In this document: in pieces, positions 32,399 to 41,118 of the stretch
Position numbering within the stretch: the first letter of the stretch is position 1
Layout: the number at the start of each line of letters is the position of its first letter
Source: Porphyra umbilicalis
Taxonomy: Eukaryota; Rhodophyta; Bangiophyceae; Bangiales; Bangiaceae
Direction of reading: 5' to 3'
NCBI GenBank assembly: GCA_002049455.2
Contig: KV919114.1
Location: 1-64,000 of the forward strand
DNA: 64,000 nucleotides
Made by a program: the position numbers and the translations under genes
The notes under the pieces: generated by a model
Seen by the model: the letters and a program-made list of their open reading frames with translations, nothing else
Told to the model about the DNA's origin: nothing
Database searches by the model: none

Positions 32399-34734
32399 TG
32401 CCACCTCCGCTTGCAAAAGCTGTGCGCTGCCCGCGCGTCAGAACATTTGATACCATGCCCACGTCAGCTGGTGCTGGCAGCGGCGGCGGTGGCGACGGTG
32501 CCTCAACCGACGGCTTTACCGTCGGCCGGCGCTGCCGTCGGTCGCGCCACCACCGCGGCTGTGGCGTTAGTCTGCGCTGCCGCCGGTCGAGACACCGTTG
32601 CCACCTCCGCCCCCTCCCCGGTCCATTTCTCCACGTCCACCCCCGCCCCCCACACGTGGCCAGTGGCCAAAAGCGCAGAGGCAGCGGCGGCCGCCGTGGC
32701 TGTAGCCATGTCGGCAGTCGAGAGAGAGGAAAGCGCTGCGAACAGTCTGGGCGCGTGCGACGTTCCAGACGTCCCCACCACCATGGAACAGCAACATTGA
32801 ACGTGGCAAAAGCTACCTCTCCCTTTGGGCTACGGAGAGAGCGAGAGAGGTGCGCGAGCGTGTGCGGAAGTCAAGTCATATACACCGACGCATGCAACAA
32901 AGGTGGCGGTACCATCGGCACACCGCTCTGGTACTAGCACCCGACACGACACACATTGTGAGTCCCTCGCTCCGCCTCCCGTGATGCTCACGCGGCCCAC
33001 GCCGCACCCACGCCTACCCGACGTCCCCTACACCACCACCCCCACGCCCACCGTCAGCAGCGCATGCGTTTGTGAGTGAGGCGGGCAGCAGCGCGGCCGC
33101 GGAGATGGTCACACCGCCGTGGCCGCGACGGCCACGGGCGCACACCGGCGCGCCGCCGCCGCTGGCGTCAGCGGCGCCGCCAGCACGCCTCCCAGGCGCC
33201 CAGCCCCCCCCCCGCGCCGCCCGCCGCGCGCCGTCGCCGCGTGCGCGCTCGTCGGCGCCACCCCCACTCGCGAACGCGCGCGGCGCGAGGCCACGTCAGT
33301 CGGTCGTCACGCGATGCGGGGCGCCCGTGGCGGCGGTCGCCCGCCACGGCGGGCGTACGAGCGCGCCGGGCGACCGCGCCGCGGCGCGGCCCCGCCGCCG
33401 TGGCGGTGGGCCCCGGCAGTGCCCCGCCGCTGCCGCCGCCGCCGCCGCCGTCGCCGCCGTTGCCGCCGCCGCTTCGTCCAGCCCCCGACCGCGGGCGCGT
33501 GGCCAGTGTCGCCGCCCGCGCCGCGCTGGCGCGTGGCGTCATGCGCGGGCGCGTCGGCGGCGCCGCCGACGCGGCCGGCCGCACGTGTTGCCAGCCGCCA
33601 CGACGGGCGGCGTCGGTGGTCGGGCGCCCGACGAGGGTGGCGGTTGCGGGCGCCCGGCGGTCACGCCCGACGCGCTCCCGCCGGCACACCGAGGGCGGCG
33701 GTGGGGGGGGGGGGGGTGGCACGCCGCCGCCGTGCCCGCCGCCACCCCCCTCGGCCACACACGTGCCGCAGGCGGTGGTGGGGGGAACCGTGCACGCGCA
33801 GACGCGCCGCGCTGCCGTCGGCCGTCCCCACCGCACAGCGCAGTCACGGGTGTCACCGGGGTGCGTGCCACCCCGACGCCACGAGCAGCGCCAAAGAGCG
33901 GCGTGCGGGGTCGCGCACACACACGCGGCCCCGTGTGCGGCGCGGGAGCAGGAGCGGGGACGCACGCGAGCGTGCGCGGTGGCGGCGGTGCTCCCCAGAG
34001 CGGCCGCGGCCGCTCCGGAGAGCAGCGCCGGCCCGTGCTCTGCTCAACGCGCACAGCGGCGGAGAGGGAGGGGGAGGTACGCGCGCGTCGGCGGCGGTGC
34101 ACCCATGAGGACCACCACGCGTAGGGGCGGCGGGCGCCTCCCCACCCCCCCCCCCCCCGACCCCCAACCGCCCGCCGCGCGTCGCCCATCGTAGTCTCGC
34201 TGGCGGCGCCACCGACGGCAGCCGCCAGCCGTCGCGCCCCCCCCCGCCGCGCGCCACCGGTGGGCGCACCCGTAGCGGTGGCCGCGGTGCTTATCGTGTG
34301 TTCACGCGCAAACGCCTTTTCGTTGTAAAACGCCCTCTGAAAACCTTGCGGACCGGCCTTCATGGAGCTGGACATGGAGATTTCGCCCACAACAGGGTAT
34401 CCATGCCATCGTTGTCGGCCGTCGCCCTCGCCTGAGGCGGTGGTGATGGGGGGAGGCGGCTGAGGGTGGGGCGGCTGAGGCGGAGTGGCGGCAGTGGGGG
34501 AAGGCAGCGATCGTGGGGAAGCGGCGATTTTGGGGGACGCCTGGCACGCCTCGTCAATACCCAGTGTATCGGCTCTTCTGGGGGTTGACTTTAGTTGTAA
34601 CGTCCCATTGGGTTCTGTTCCCTGACATTTAGGACAGGGTACTCTCAAAGTGTATCATAGTGACGCACACATATACTTAGATCACGGGACTTGCTCTCCG
34701 TTTCAGAGGTGGCAGTCTGCATTTGTTGGGACCT
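32399..34734. other. No supportable gene
   Basis: Very GC-rich (33.1-34.3 kb) with long open frames on both strands of Arg/Ala/Pro composition. These are typical by-products of base composition. No missing middle part of the acyl-CoA synthetase was seen upstream of 34735 on the plus strand. Confidence 0.4.
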
Positions 34735-35090
34735 GCTGTGTGGAGCGCGCCTTCGTCGTTGGCGACCGCCGCAAGTTCCTCTCCGTCCTCATCGTCGTCA
34801 AGGCGAAGGCAGACGGCACCCTCACGGGAGCGGCCAAGGACGTGGACCCGACGGTGACGACCGCCGCCGAGGTGTCGGCGGGCGGCAGCGACACGTGGAA
34901 GGCGTTGCTCGACAAGGCCGTCGCGGGGGCCAACGAGGTCAGCCACAGCCGCGCGGCGCGCGTCCAAAAGTGGGCGGTGCTCGAGCGCGACCTGAGCGAG
35001 GAGGAGGGGGAGCTGACGCCGACGCTCAAGGTCAAGCGGAAGAACGTCGTGAAGAACTTTGAGCACGTGGTTGAGAGGCTGTACGGGTGA
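34735..35090 (+). pseudogene. Bubblegum-type acyl-CoA synthetase, C-terminal fragment
   Basis: The frame ending at 35090 encodes the extreme C-terminus of an ACSBG-type acyl-CoA synthetase: ERAFVVGDRRKFLSVLIVVK, then a Lys/Ala-rich helix (ALLDKAVAGANEVSHSRAAR), VQKWAVLERDLSEEEGELTP, and TLKVKRKNVVKNFEHVVERL. In relatives these follow the GWLHTGD and glycine-hinge region. Upstream the similarity stops. The frame is open back to 34650 but that part is unlike the family; a TTTCAG at about 34703-34708 could be a splice acceptor, but no upstream exon was found within 2 kb. It is either a detached last exon or a relic. The matching N-terminal half is at 12371-13321 on the opposite strand. Confidence 0.75.
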
Positions 35091-35757
35091 GATGGGATTG
35101 ACTCTGTTGCGTCGAATGTTGTTCGAAGGGCCAGAGTGTAGATGTTGGGGTCTGCTGTAGTTCGTAAGCGCTATGCATGTACATGTGTGTATGTATGTCG
35201 TGAGTGGTTTCCGCTGGCTTGTGGGGGACGACAAGCAGGAGACGATCCTCTTTCTGTCACGCTCGTTTTTGGGTTCGAATGTACATGGTGTGCGCCACGG
35301 CAGCTTCACTGGAAGGGCGGTCTTGTGGAGGGCGTAGGTAACGAATGGGACATGAGCTGTTGACTGAGAAGTGCGGGCGAGGGTGCTAGAGGTGTCGCGT
35401 GGGATGTGCGGCCTAGGCACGACGCAGGTCCGGAAGAACATGACAAGGGTACAGTCGTCATCGGGAGGCGGAAAGAGGAGCTGGTGTTTATTGGAAGCAA
35501 AAAATTGTGTGCGCGCCACACGTACCAGCTGTGCTCATCACGTTGGCGGCTGCGTGCGACCATCAAGGGAATGTGCAGGAGAAAAGAACGCCAAGCCGCA
35601 AGCAGCCGACCAACAATAGGTAACACCAAGCGATAACAACAGTTAGTTACGCTCCGTACAAGGCACCGACCGGAGCCAGAGGCGGGGCCAAACACCTACA
35701 GTCGAATCGATGGAAAGGCGAAGAGAGTGTGCATCAGACATCCAAGGAAATGAGCGC
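35091..35757. other. No supportable gene
   Basis: Mixed sequence with short open frames on both strands and no domain or element termini. Confidence 0.4.
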
Positions 35758-35824
35758 TCATGGATCTCGACACCCCGGCGAAGGGGTGGAGATCTTGCGT
35801 TGGTACTGCGAATGGAAATATGTT

Positions 35825-36085
35825 TCATCCTGCGCACAGGCGGGCACGGCCGAGCGGCGGCGGTCACCGCAGCAGCGGGGGGGGTGAGCAGCGCACACAC
35901 CCGGCCGGGTCGCAACTCGGCCAGACGTCGCCGGCCCACCCGCGCCCGAGCCGTCCAGGGACAGAAAGAAGCAACACATGCGACGTCAACATACCTGGAT
36001 AGTAGAGCAAGAGGACGAGTAACAGCGCCGGGGCCGTCGGCCACATGCCGGCAAGCGACCCCGTCGACGACGTCACCGTCGCCAT
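35825..36085 (-). CDS. Candidate small membrane peptide gene with one intron
   Basis: I do not recognise this gene. From the ATG at 36085 the first exon encodes MATVTSSTGSLAGMWPTAPA followed by LLLVLLLYYP, a short hydrophobic segment. It ends at a canonical donor CTATCCAG|GTATGT (35994/35995). A good acceptor (CCGCCTGTGCGCAG|GATGAA) lies at 35830/35829, giving a 165-bp intron. The joined codon is followed at once by TGA, giving a 31-residue product. A TATAAAT lies 63-69 bp upstream. Tiny membrane subunits such as Ost4 have this form, but there is no sequence match strong enough to name it. Another acceptor would give a longer protein; the alternative exon 2 frame reads DETYFHSQYQRKISTPSPG. 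Confidence 0.28.
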
Positions 36086-36147
36086 CGGCGACGGCGTACC
36101 GGCGTGCGACGTTTGCCGGTAGTGACCGAGCGCGACGGCGGCCGCAC

Positions 36148-36154
36148 ATTTATA
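36148..36154 (-). promoter_or_regulatory. Possible TATA box (minus strand)
   Basis: On the minus strand CCGCCCTATAAATGTGCGGC contains TATAAAT, 63-69 bases upstream of the ATG at 36085, in otherwise GC-rich sequence. The position is suitable for a core promoter of the small candidate gene. No experimental support. Confidence 0.35.
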
Positions 36155-36459
36155 GGGCGGTGGCTTGATCCGCCACGCTCGTTTCGATCCATCCGCCTGG
36201 TAAGATTTTGATCATGTGACGCCGCCCGTGAAAGCTCGACACCACCTTTAATAATCGTAGCGCAAAATGCGACACTGGTCATGAAAGTTACAGACGCGCC
36301 AACAGACTCGTCGCGCAGCCACACGGCTCGCCAAAAACGCGGCCACGGCCTCACTCTGGCCCGCCCAAGGACAGCCCCTCCCCCCCCTCCCCCCCTCCCC
36401 CGCCGCCCGCGCCGCCCGAATCGCCCGCGCGCGGTCGACCACGGCGCGGGGCACTTCCG

Positions 36460-37560
36460 TCACCCCCCCCCCCCCACCACCAACACCCGGTCGGCCACGC
36501 CCAACAACTCCCCCGGCTGGTGGGTCACCACCGCCACGGGGAGGGCGGCCTTGACGCGCCCGAGGAGCGCCGCAATCCCCCGCCGCGCCCCCCCATCGAC
36601 CCCCGCCAGCGGCTCGTCGAGCAGCAGCAGCCGCACGCGCGGCTGCCGCAGCAGCTGCGACGCGAGCGCCAGCCGCCGCTGCTGCCCGCCGCTCAACGAT
36701 GGGGGCGGGGCGAGGAGGGACACGGCGCCGAGGCCGACCGCGTCGAGCGTGCGCCGCACGTCGTCGGGCGTCGTCACGTCGTCGCGAAAGAGCGTGAGCT
36801 CCTCCAACACGGAGCGGCCGAGGAAGGCGTCGCTCGTGCGCTGCGGCACGAGGCCGACGGCGGCGCGGAGGGCGGCCGCCGCGCGGCGGCGGCGGCGGTA
36901 GCGCACGCCGTCGAGCGTCAGCTCCGTCGCCCGCGAGGACGGGGTGCGGAAGCCCGCGAGCAGGGCAAGGAGGGTCGATTTGCCACACCCATTGGCGCCA
37001 ATGAGCAACACGAGCTGCGACGGGTGGAGGGACAGGTGCACGTCGGTGAAGAGGGGGGCGTCGGAGAGCGTCGGCACCGTGTAGGTGAGGTGGCGGAACG
37101 TCAAGACGGCGGGGGCGGGGATGGGGGGGGAGGGCGCGGGCGGGCGTGGCGTGGGGGGGGGGTACGCGTCTGCGTCGTGGCGCGACGCTGCCGCGGGGGA
37201 AGGGGGGGGGGGGGGGGTGGGGGGGGGGGTCCCCGCCGTGACTGGTGGCGTGGCGCCTGCGGCGACGGGCCGAGGTGGGTGCCGCCCGGGACCGCGGCCG
37301 GGCGTAAACCCACCATAGGGGAGTCGGGCCGGCGGTCGCCGCTGGGGCAGAGGCGGGGGGGCGGGGGCATCCGGCCGCCGCCGCGTCGGGCGCGCGGCTG
37401 CGGCGGCGGCGGACGCCGCCGCCGCCGGCACCGCCGCGGCCGCGGCCGCCGTCCCCAGTCGGCCCGCCGCCGCACCGGCCGAGACAAAGCAAAAGGGGGT
37501 GGAGCGGATCCGTCGCGGGGACCCCGCCATGGGCAGCGGAGGGGAGACGGGGAGCGGCAT
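36460..37560 (-). CDS. Plastid-type ABC transporter ATPase (ABCI11/NAP14-like)
   Basis: A stand-alone nucleotide-binding subunit of a plastid ABC transporter. From the ATG at 37560 the 366-residue protein has an Ala/Pro/Arg-rich N-terminal extension of about 150 residues (transit peptide plus linker). It then has the ATPase: Walker A GANGCGKST (about 188-196), Q-loop VGLVPQ, signature LSGGQQRR (289-296), Walker B LLLLDEPLAGVD and the switch His in VVTHQ (347). The DEPLAGVD-type Walker B and the VLEELT segment after the Q-loop resemble ABCI11/NAP14, proposed in plants to act in plastid metal or ion handling. There is no membrane domain, so it must pair with separate subunits. A 13-base C run at 36463-36475 lies at the stop; a frame change there would extend the C-terminus to about 36248. 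An in-frame upstream ATG (37734) is less likely. Confidence 0.75.
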   Translation of the reverse strand: MPLPVSPPLPMAGSPRRIRSTPFCFVSAGAAAGRLGTAAAAAAVPAAAASAAAAAARPTRRRPDAPAPPPLPQRRPPARLPYGGFTPGRGPGRHPPRPVAAGATPPVTAGTPPPTPPPPPSPAAASRHDADAYPPPTPRPPAPSPPIPAPAVLTFRHLTYTVPTLSDAPLFTDVHLSLHPSQLVLLIGANGCGKSTLLALLAGFRTPSSRATELTLDGVRYRRRRRAAAALRAAVGLVPQRTSDAFLGRSVLEELTLFRDDVTTPDDVRRTLDAVGLGAVSLLAPPPSLSGGQQRRLALASQLLRQPRVRLLLLDEPLAGVDGGARRGIAALLGRVKAALPVAVVTHQPGELLGVADRVLVVGGGG

Positions 37561-37753
37561 GACGGCGGGCAAAAGAAAGTCGGGGGCGCGCCGCGGCCGC
37601 AGTGCCGCGCGGCGGCCAGTGCGGGCGCGCAGTCGAGGCGTGAAACACCGTGACATCATGTCGGGATCATGATGATCCCGTGCACGTGGCGGACACGTGG
37701 CGAAAGAGAGCTGTCCGTGTCGCAGCGCTTGCAACAGCGTTGGCCAAGAATAT

Positions 37754-37881
37754 TGTGCTTCTCACAAAAACTGGACCAGGGTGCATCAGCTTCCGTTGCA
37801 AAGAGCACTGTTTCATTGGCTCAGGGGGCGGTTCATAATGCTGAAGCGGATGTTGCGGATCCAGTTTTTGTGAGAAGCACA
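37754..37881. mobile_element. Short MITE with perfect 22-bp inverted ends
   Basis: TGTGCTTCTCACAAAAACTG plus GA at 37754-37775 is exactly reverse-complementary to 37860-37881. The element is 128 bp and non-coding. TA follows the right end (37882-37883) and lies one base away from the left end (37751-37752), consistent with a TA target with one terminal-base difference. It lies just upstream of the ABCI-like gene start. Confidence 0.75.
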
Positions 37882-38787
37882 TAAAGACCGGCGTGCGATG
37901 TGCGGCGGCTGGACGCGACGGGACCCGCCGCTGGGGCGCGGGGGCTGCGTCTGCCGCCGCGCCGCTCTCGGGCTCTGGCCCGTGACAGCTATCCGCGCGC
38001 GGCGGCAATGGCGTGGCGGTGACGAGCACGTGGGCGGCCGGCAGCGGACGAGGCGGAACGGCGGGGCATCCCGCGCGCACGCGAGCGCCAAGGGACAGTG
38101 GCCGCGGAGCGCCCAATGGGTCGGAGCCAGCCGTCGGGCGAGTGCGGCGCCCAAACGTAAACAGAGAGTAGAGGGGAAACCCCAACATGATATCAAGCCT
38201 CACGTACCGCCCGCCTGGCGGGACCACCCCTACCACAGTGGGAGTGGCTGCAGACCGGCGGCCGCCCCTTAAGCAAAGCACCAAAAAAACGCGGCCAAGT
38301 CGCTCATCGCTCCCTACCCGCCCCGTCCGAGCTGCGAGTCCGCCACGCTCAGCGCACGGGGCGGGGCTGCCGTCCGGCACTCTGCCGGCTAGCCCCTCGA
38401 CTCGCTTCGCTCTCGCCTCGGACGGGCATCAGATGAAAAAGGAGTGGCCACACAGTCGCGACGCCCGCCCGACGGCCGCCGCGATCGTCGACGCTGGCGG
38501 CAGGCGGTCGGCGACACGCGCCACGCTGTGCCGCCGCCATTCGGGCCGGCACCACCACCGGGGGCGGTCGGCGGTGCTCGTTGCTCATCACCAGCCGGCC
38601 CGACCGACAACGTGGCGGGCGGCGGCGGCGGGGGTGGCGAAGGCGGCGCCACGGAAGCTGGGGGTCAACGCCCGAGCAAGCGCGAGCTCGACACTCCCTC
38701 CCCTCCTTCCCCCCCCCCCACTCCCTCGTCCCCCACCCCACCCAGTCTCTTCTTTCCCAAACTCCCCGACAAATGGCGCTCGCCGCC
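37882..38787. other. No supportable gene
   Basis: GC-rich sequence with overlapping low-complexity frames on both strands. It probably holds the 3' end of the next minus-strand gene and spacer. Confidence 0.4.
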
Positions 38788-39387
38788 TCACATAAAGTCC
38801 CCAATGCGCCGGTTCTTTGGGTCAAAGATGCGTCGAAAGTCGGTGGGATGCATATCGCGCTTGAGCTTCAAAATCAGGAGGCGCTCCTTGGTTAGGGCAG
38901 CCGCGTCGTCCACCGCCTGCGAGCCGTCGTCGGCGGCGGCGCGGAGGGCGGCCAGGAGTTGGGCTTCGGACTCGCGGGCCCGCGTCGCAGCCGTCGCATC
39001 GTCAACATCGCCGTCGCCGTCGCCGTCGCCATCGTCCCCGTCGAGGTCCAAAGCCAAGAGCTCCAGCGCCACGTCCATGTCGACAACGTTGTCATCGTCG
39101 CCGTCCGGGGCAGTGGAGAGGGGGGGTGCTGCCTCTGACCCATCGCCTTGTGGGGGGGGAGACGATGCCGCGGCGTCGCTACCGCTGGCGGCCGCAATAG
39201 GGGGTAGGCGGCGGGCTCGGTAACGACAGAGGGCAGGGCCAGCGGGGACGACGGCGGCGGCGGACGGCCGACCGGGGATCCGGGGGTGCCGCGACAGCAA
39301 CGAAGAAGAAGCCGAACAAGGGGCGACCCCGTGGGAGCTAAAAGGGGTGCCAGCAAAGGCAGTGTGTGGGGTGCCAGACGGCGCCAT
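38788..39387 (-). CDS. Small organelle-targeted protein, unknown function
   Basis: From the ATG at 39387 the 199-residue product has a Ser/Ala/Pro-rich start (MAPSGTPHTAFAGTPFSSHG) that looks like a plastid transit peptide. It is followed by an Asp/Gly-rich acidic stretch (about 120-140), a helical region (TRARESEAQLLAALRAAADD) and a conserved-looking basic C-terminus, ERLLILKLKRDMHPTDFRRI then FDPKNRRIGDFM. The last part weakly resembles the helical hairpin of ribosomal protein bL29, but red algae usually encode bL29 in the plastid, so I do not assign it. It stands between the ABCI-like gene (same strand) and eL28 (divergent). An in-frame ATG at 39612 would lengthen the N-terminus. Confidence 0.55.
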   Translation of the reverse strand: MAPSGTPHTAFAGTPFSSHGVAPCSASSSLLSRHPRIPGRPSAAAVVPAGPALCRYRARRLPPIAAASGSDAAASSPPPQGDGSEAAPPLSTAPDGDDDNVVDMDVALELLALDLDGDDGDGDGDGDVDDATAATRARESEAQLLAALRAAADDGSQAVDDAAALTKERLLILKLKRDMHPTDFRRIFDPKNRRIGDFM

Positions 39388-40078
39388 GGTGTCAACCGCA
39401 AACGCCCAAGTGGACGAGGGGCAGGGAGTGCAGGACGGGGAAAGGACAGCGGAAACGAGGGCAAGAGAGCGAGGAGGAGACAGCGAAGAATGTTGGAGAC
39501 CGGGGAGAGCAGGGAGAGCAGGCAGAGACACGGAGACGGGAGGAGACGCGGGCGCTAGACGAGTTGGACAGAGAAGACCGTCAGGCCAACAGACCGCTGC
39601 GTTCCCCACCAAGAAAGAGTACGAAAACGTCAGGCCTACTGGCGAGAGGATGGGCGGTCAGAGGGGACGTAGCGTGAGTGCAGGCATGGCCGCGGGCCGG
39701 CGTAGGGAAGCTTGGCGACGGGGCGACCTCGGCTGCTCGCACGTTCGGGATGCATGGTCGGTCGAAGGTGCTGCGATCCCTCCTCTTCCGCCAAGTCTCC
39801 AACACTTGTGTCTGCTTCCGCTGCAGTCGCCAGAAACTACAATGAACCGGCACCCGACCATATTGGCAGGCTACTTGAGTCACGCAAAATCCGTCACGGC
39901 GTGGACAGCTGGCTGTGCGGCTTGCGCGTCTTACAGTGCGATTGGGTCGCCGACGTCGCGCCGGTCGTTCGGCCGTCCCCTCCGCGCCCGCACGTGTCCC
40001 CAGCCGCGTCACCCTCCTCGACACCAAGACGACCGAGCCGTCGACGGTCGTGGTCGTCATCTTTCCCTACCCCTCAAG
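39388..40078. other. Upstream region and probable 5' exon of eL28
   Basis: The divergent spacer between the small unknown gene and eL28. The end of this region (CTACCCCTCAAG at 40067-40078) is the probable 3' edge of a non-coding first exon of eL28, because a canonical donor follows. Confidence 0.4.
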
Positions 40079-40356
40079 GTATGTTTGCTTCGGCTGATGT
40101 TGCATATTCCCCGCTTGGCAACCGTGCGGCGGCGGTTGGAATTGGCGGCTGGACGGCTGGGGCGTGCAAGAATCTCTGCCTTTTCCGCCATGGCGCCCCC
40201 CCTTTGATACAGGGTGCTGACAGACATCCCCATGTCTTGTCTGTTCCGCGTTTCGCGTCCTGTGTGCTGTCTCGCTGTCGCCCCTATGTACTTCTCTGCT
40301 TGCTTTGCTGGATCGTTTCTCCTCCATCGCCCACGCCCCTGCCCTCCCCCGCGCAG
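40079..40356 (+). other. Probable 5' UTR intron of eL28
   Basis: The donor CTCAAG|GTATGT at 40078/40079 and the acceptor CCGCGCAG|ATG at 40356/40357 bound a 278-bp T/C-rich intron that ends directly before the start codon. Its length matches the trigger factor intron. Introns just before the ATG are common in ribosomal protein genes. Confidence 0.7.
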
Positions 40357-40782
40357 ATGTCTTCCTCGCTTGTCTGGGAGCTGACGCGCACCACCTCGTG
40401 CCACATTGTCAAGCGCAATGGACTGATGCTGTCGCGCGAGAAGGGCAACCTGTCGGCCATGCACTCCTTCCGCAACAGCGGCATTGTCAACCCCAAGGCC
40501 GTCCACATCGCGGCCGTCCGCTCGGGCGCCAAGTCCAAGGCTGTGCCGACGCTCTTCCTCAAGAACAACAAGCCGGAGGATGCCCGCAAGCCGACCAAGA
40601 TGTGGCGCGCCAACTCGATGAAGAAGGGCGGCGCGCGCGCCGTGGCGGCCACGACGGCGGTCGTGGGGGGGTACCGGCCCGACCTGAAACAGGAAGCGGC
40701 CAAGCGGATGGACAAGGTCGTTGCGTCACTCAAGGTGGCCCACAAGCCGGTGAAGAAGGGGCGGCGGAGCGGGGCCGCCTAG
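40357..40782 (+). CDS. RPL28: Large-subunit ribosomal protein eL28
   Basis: A cytosolic 60S ribosomal protein of 141 residues, the usual length for eL28 (about 125-150). The N-terminus MSSSLVWELTRTTSCHIVKR matches the family pattern of S-x-L-x-W followed by a buried 'S-C/F-x-x-KR' motif. It continues with NLSAMHSFRNSGIVNPKAV, the conserved 'NSFRYNGL-h-K' region. The C-terminal half contains YRPDLKQEA and a basic tail (KPVKKGRRSGAA), as in other eL28 proteins. The ATG at 40357 directly follows a probable 5' UTR intron. The gene converges on the intron-containing membrane-protein gene, with 336 bp between stops. Confidence 0.9.
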   Translation: MSSSLVWELTRTTSCHIVKRNGLMLSREKGNLSAMHSFRNSGIVNPKAVHIAAVRSGAKSKAVPTLFLKNNKPEDARKPTKMWRANSMKKGGARAVAATTAVVGGYRPDLKQEAAKRMDKVVASLKVAHKPVKKGRRSGAA

Positions 40783-41118
40783 ACGTTGCCGACGTGGGTG
40801 GGGTGGGGGCCGAGACGAGCAGCAGCAGAGGTGGTTGGTGGGCGTGGGGGGGCCGGCGGGTGGTCTTGGAGTGTAGGGGCGATGCGGGGCGGTGGCATCC
40901 GGCGCGTGCACGTGCGGTGGCCGCTGCGGGGGGCGCAGGCACGGAGAGCGATCCTTTTTTTTTGGCTCTCCCACACCCTCGCCGTCGACCCTTCTCGTGC
41001 GTGTGCTAATGGCGCCCCCCATGGAACCACAGCTGACCCCGCCACGCGGTATGGCAGCCCCCCCGTTGCAGACTCTTTGGTCTCGGACGCAAACGCATCG
41101 ACGCGTGGCACACGCCAC

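Noticed and set aside
33072-34194. Three overlapping plus-strand frames of about 330-370 codons
   Set aside because: All three frames and the minus strand are open together, with Arg/Ala/Pro bias and no domain, which is a composition effect.
35264-35290. GGTTCGAAT resembling a tRNA T-loop
   Set aside because: No matching acceptor, D-arm or anticodon arm is found around it.
38788-38900. Assignment of the small unknown protein as ribosomal protein bL29
   Set aside because: Only a short basic C-terminal helix is similar, and bL29 is normally plastid-encoded in red algae.
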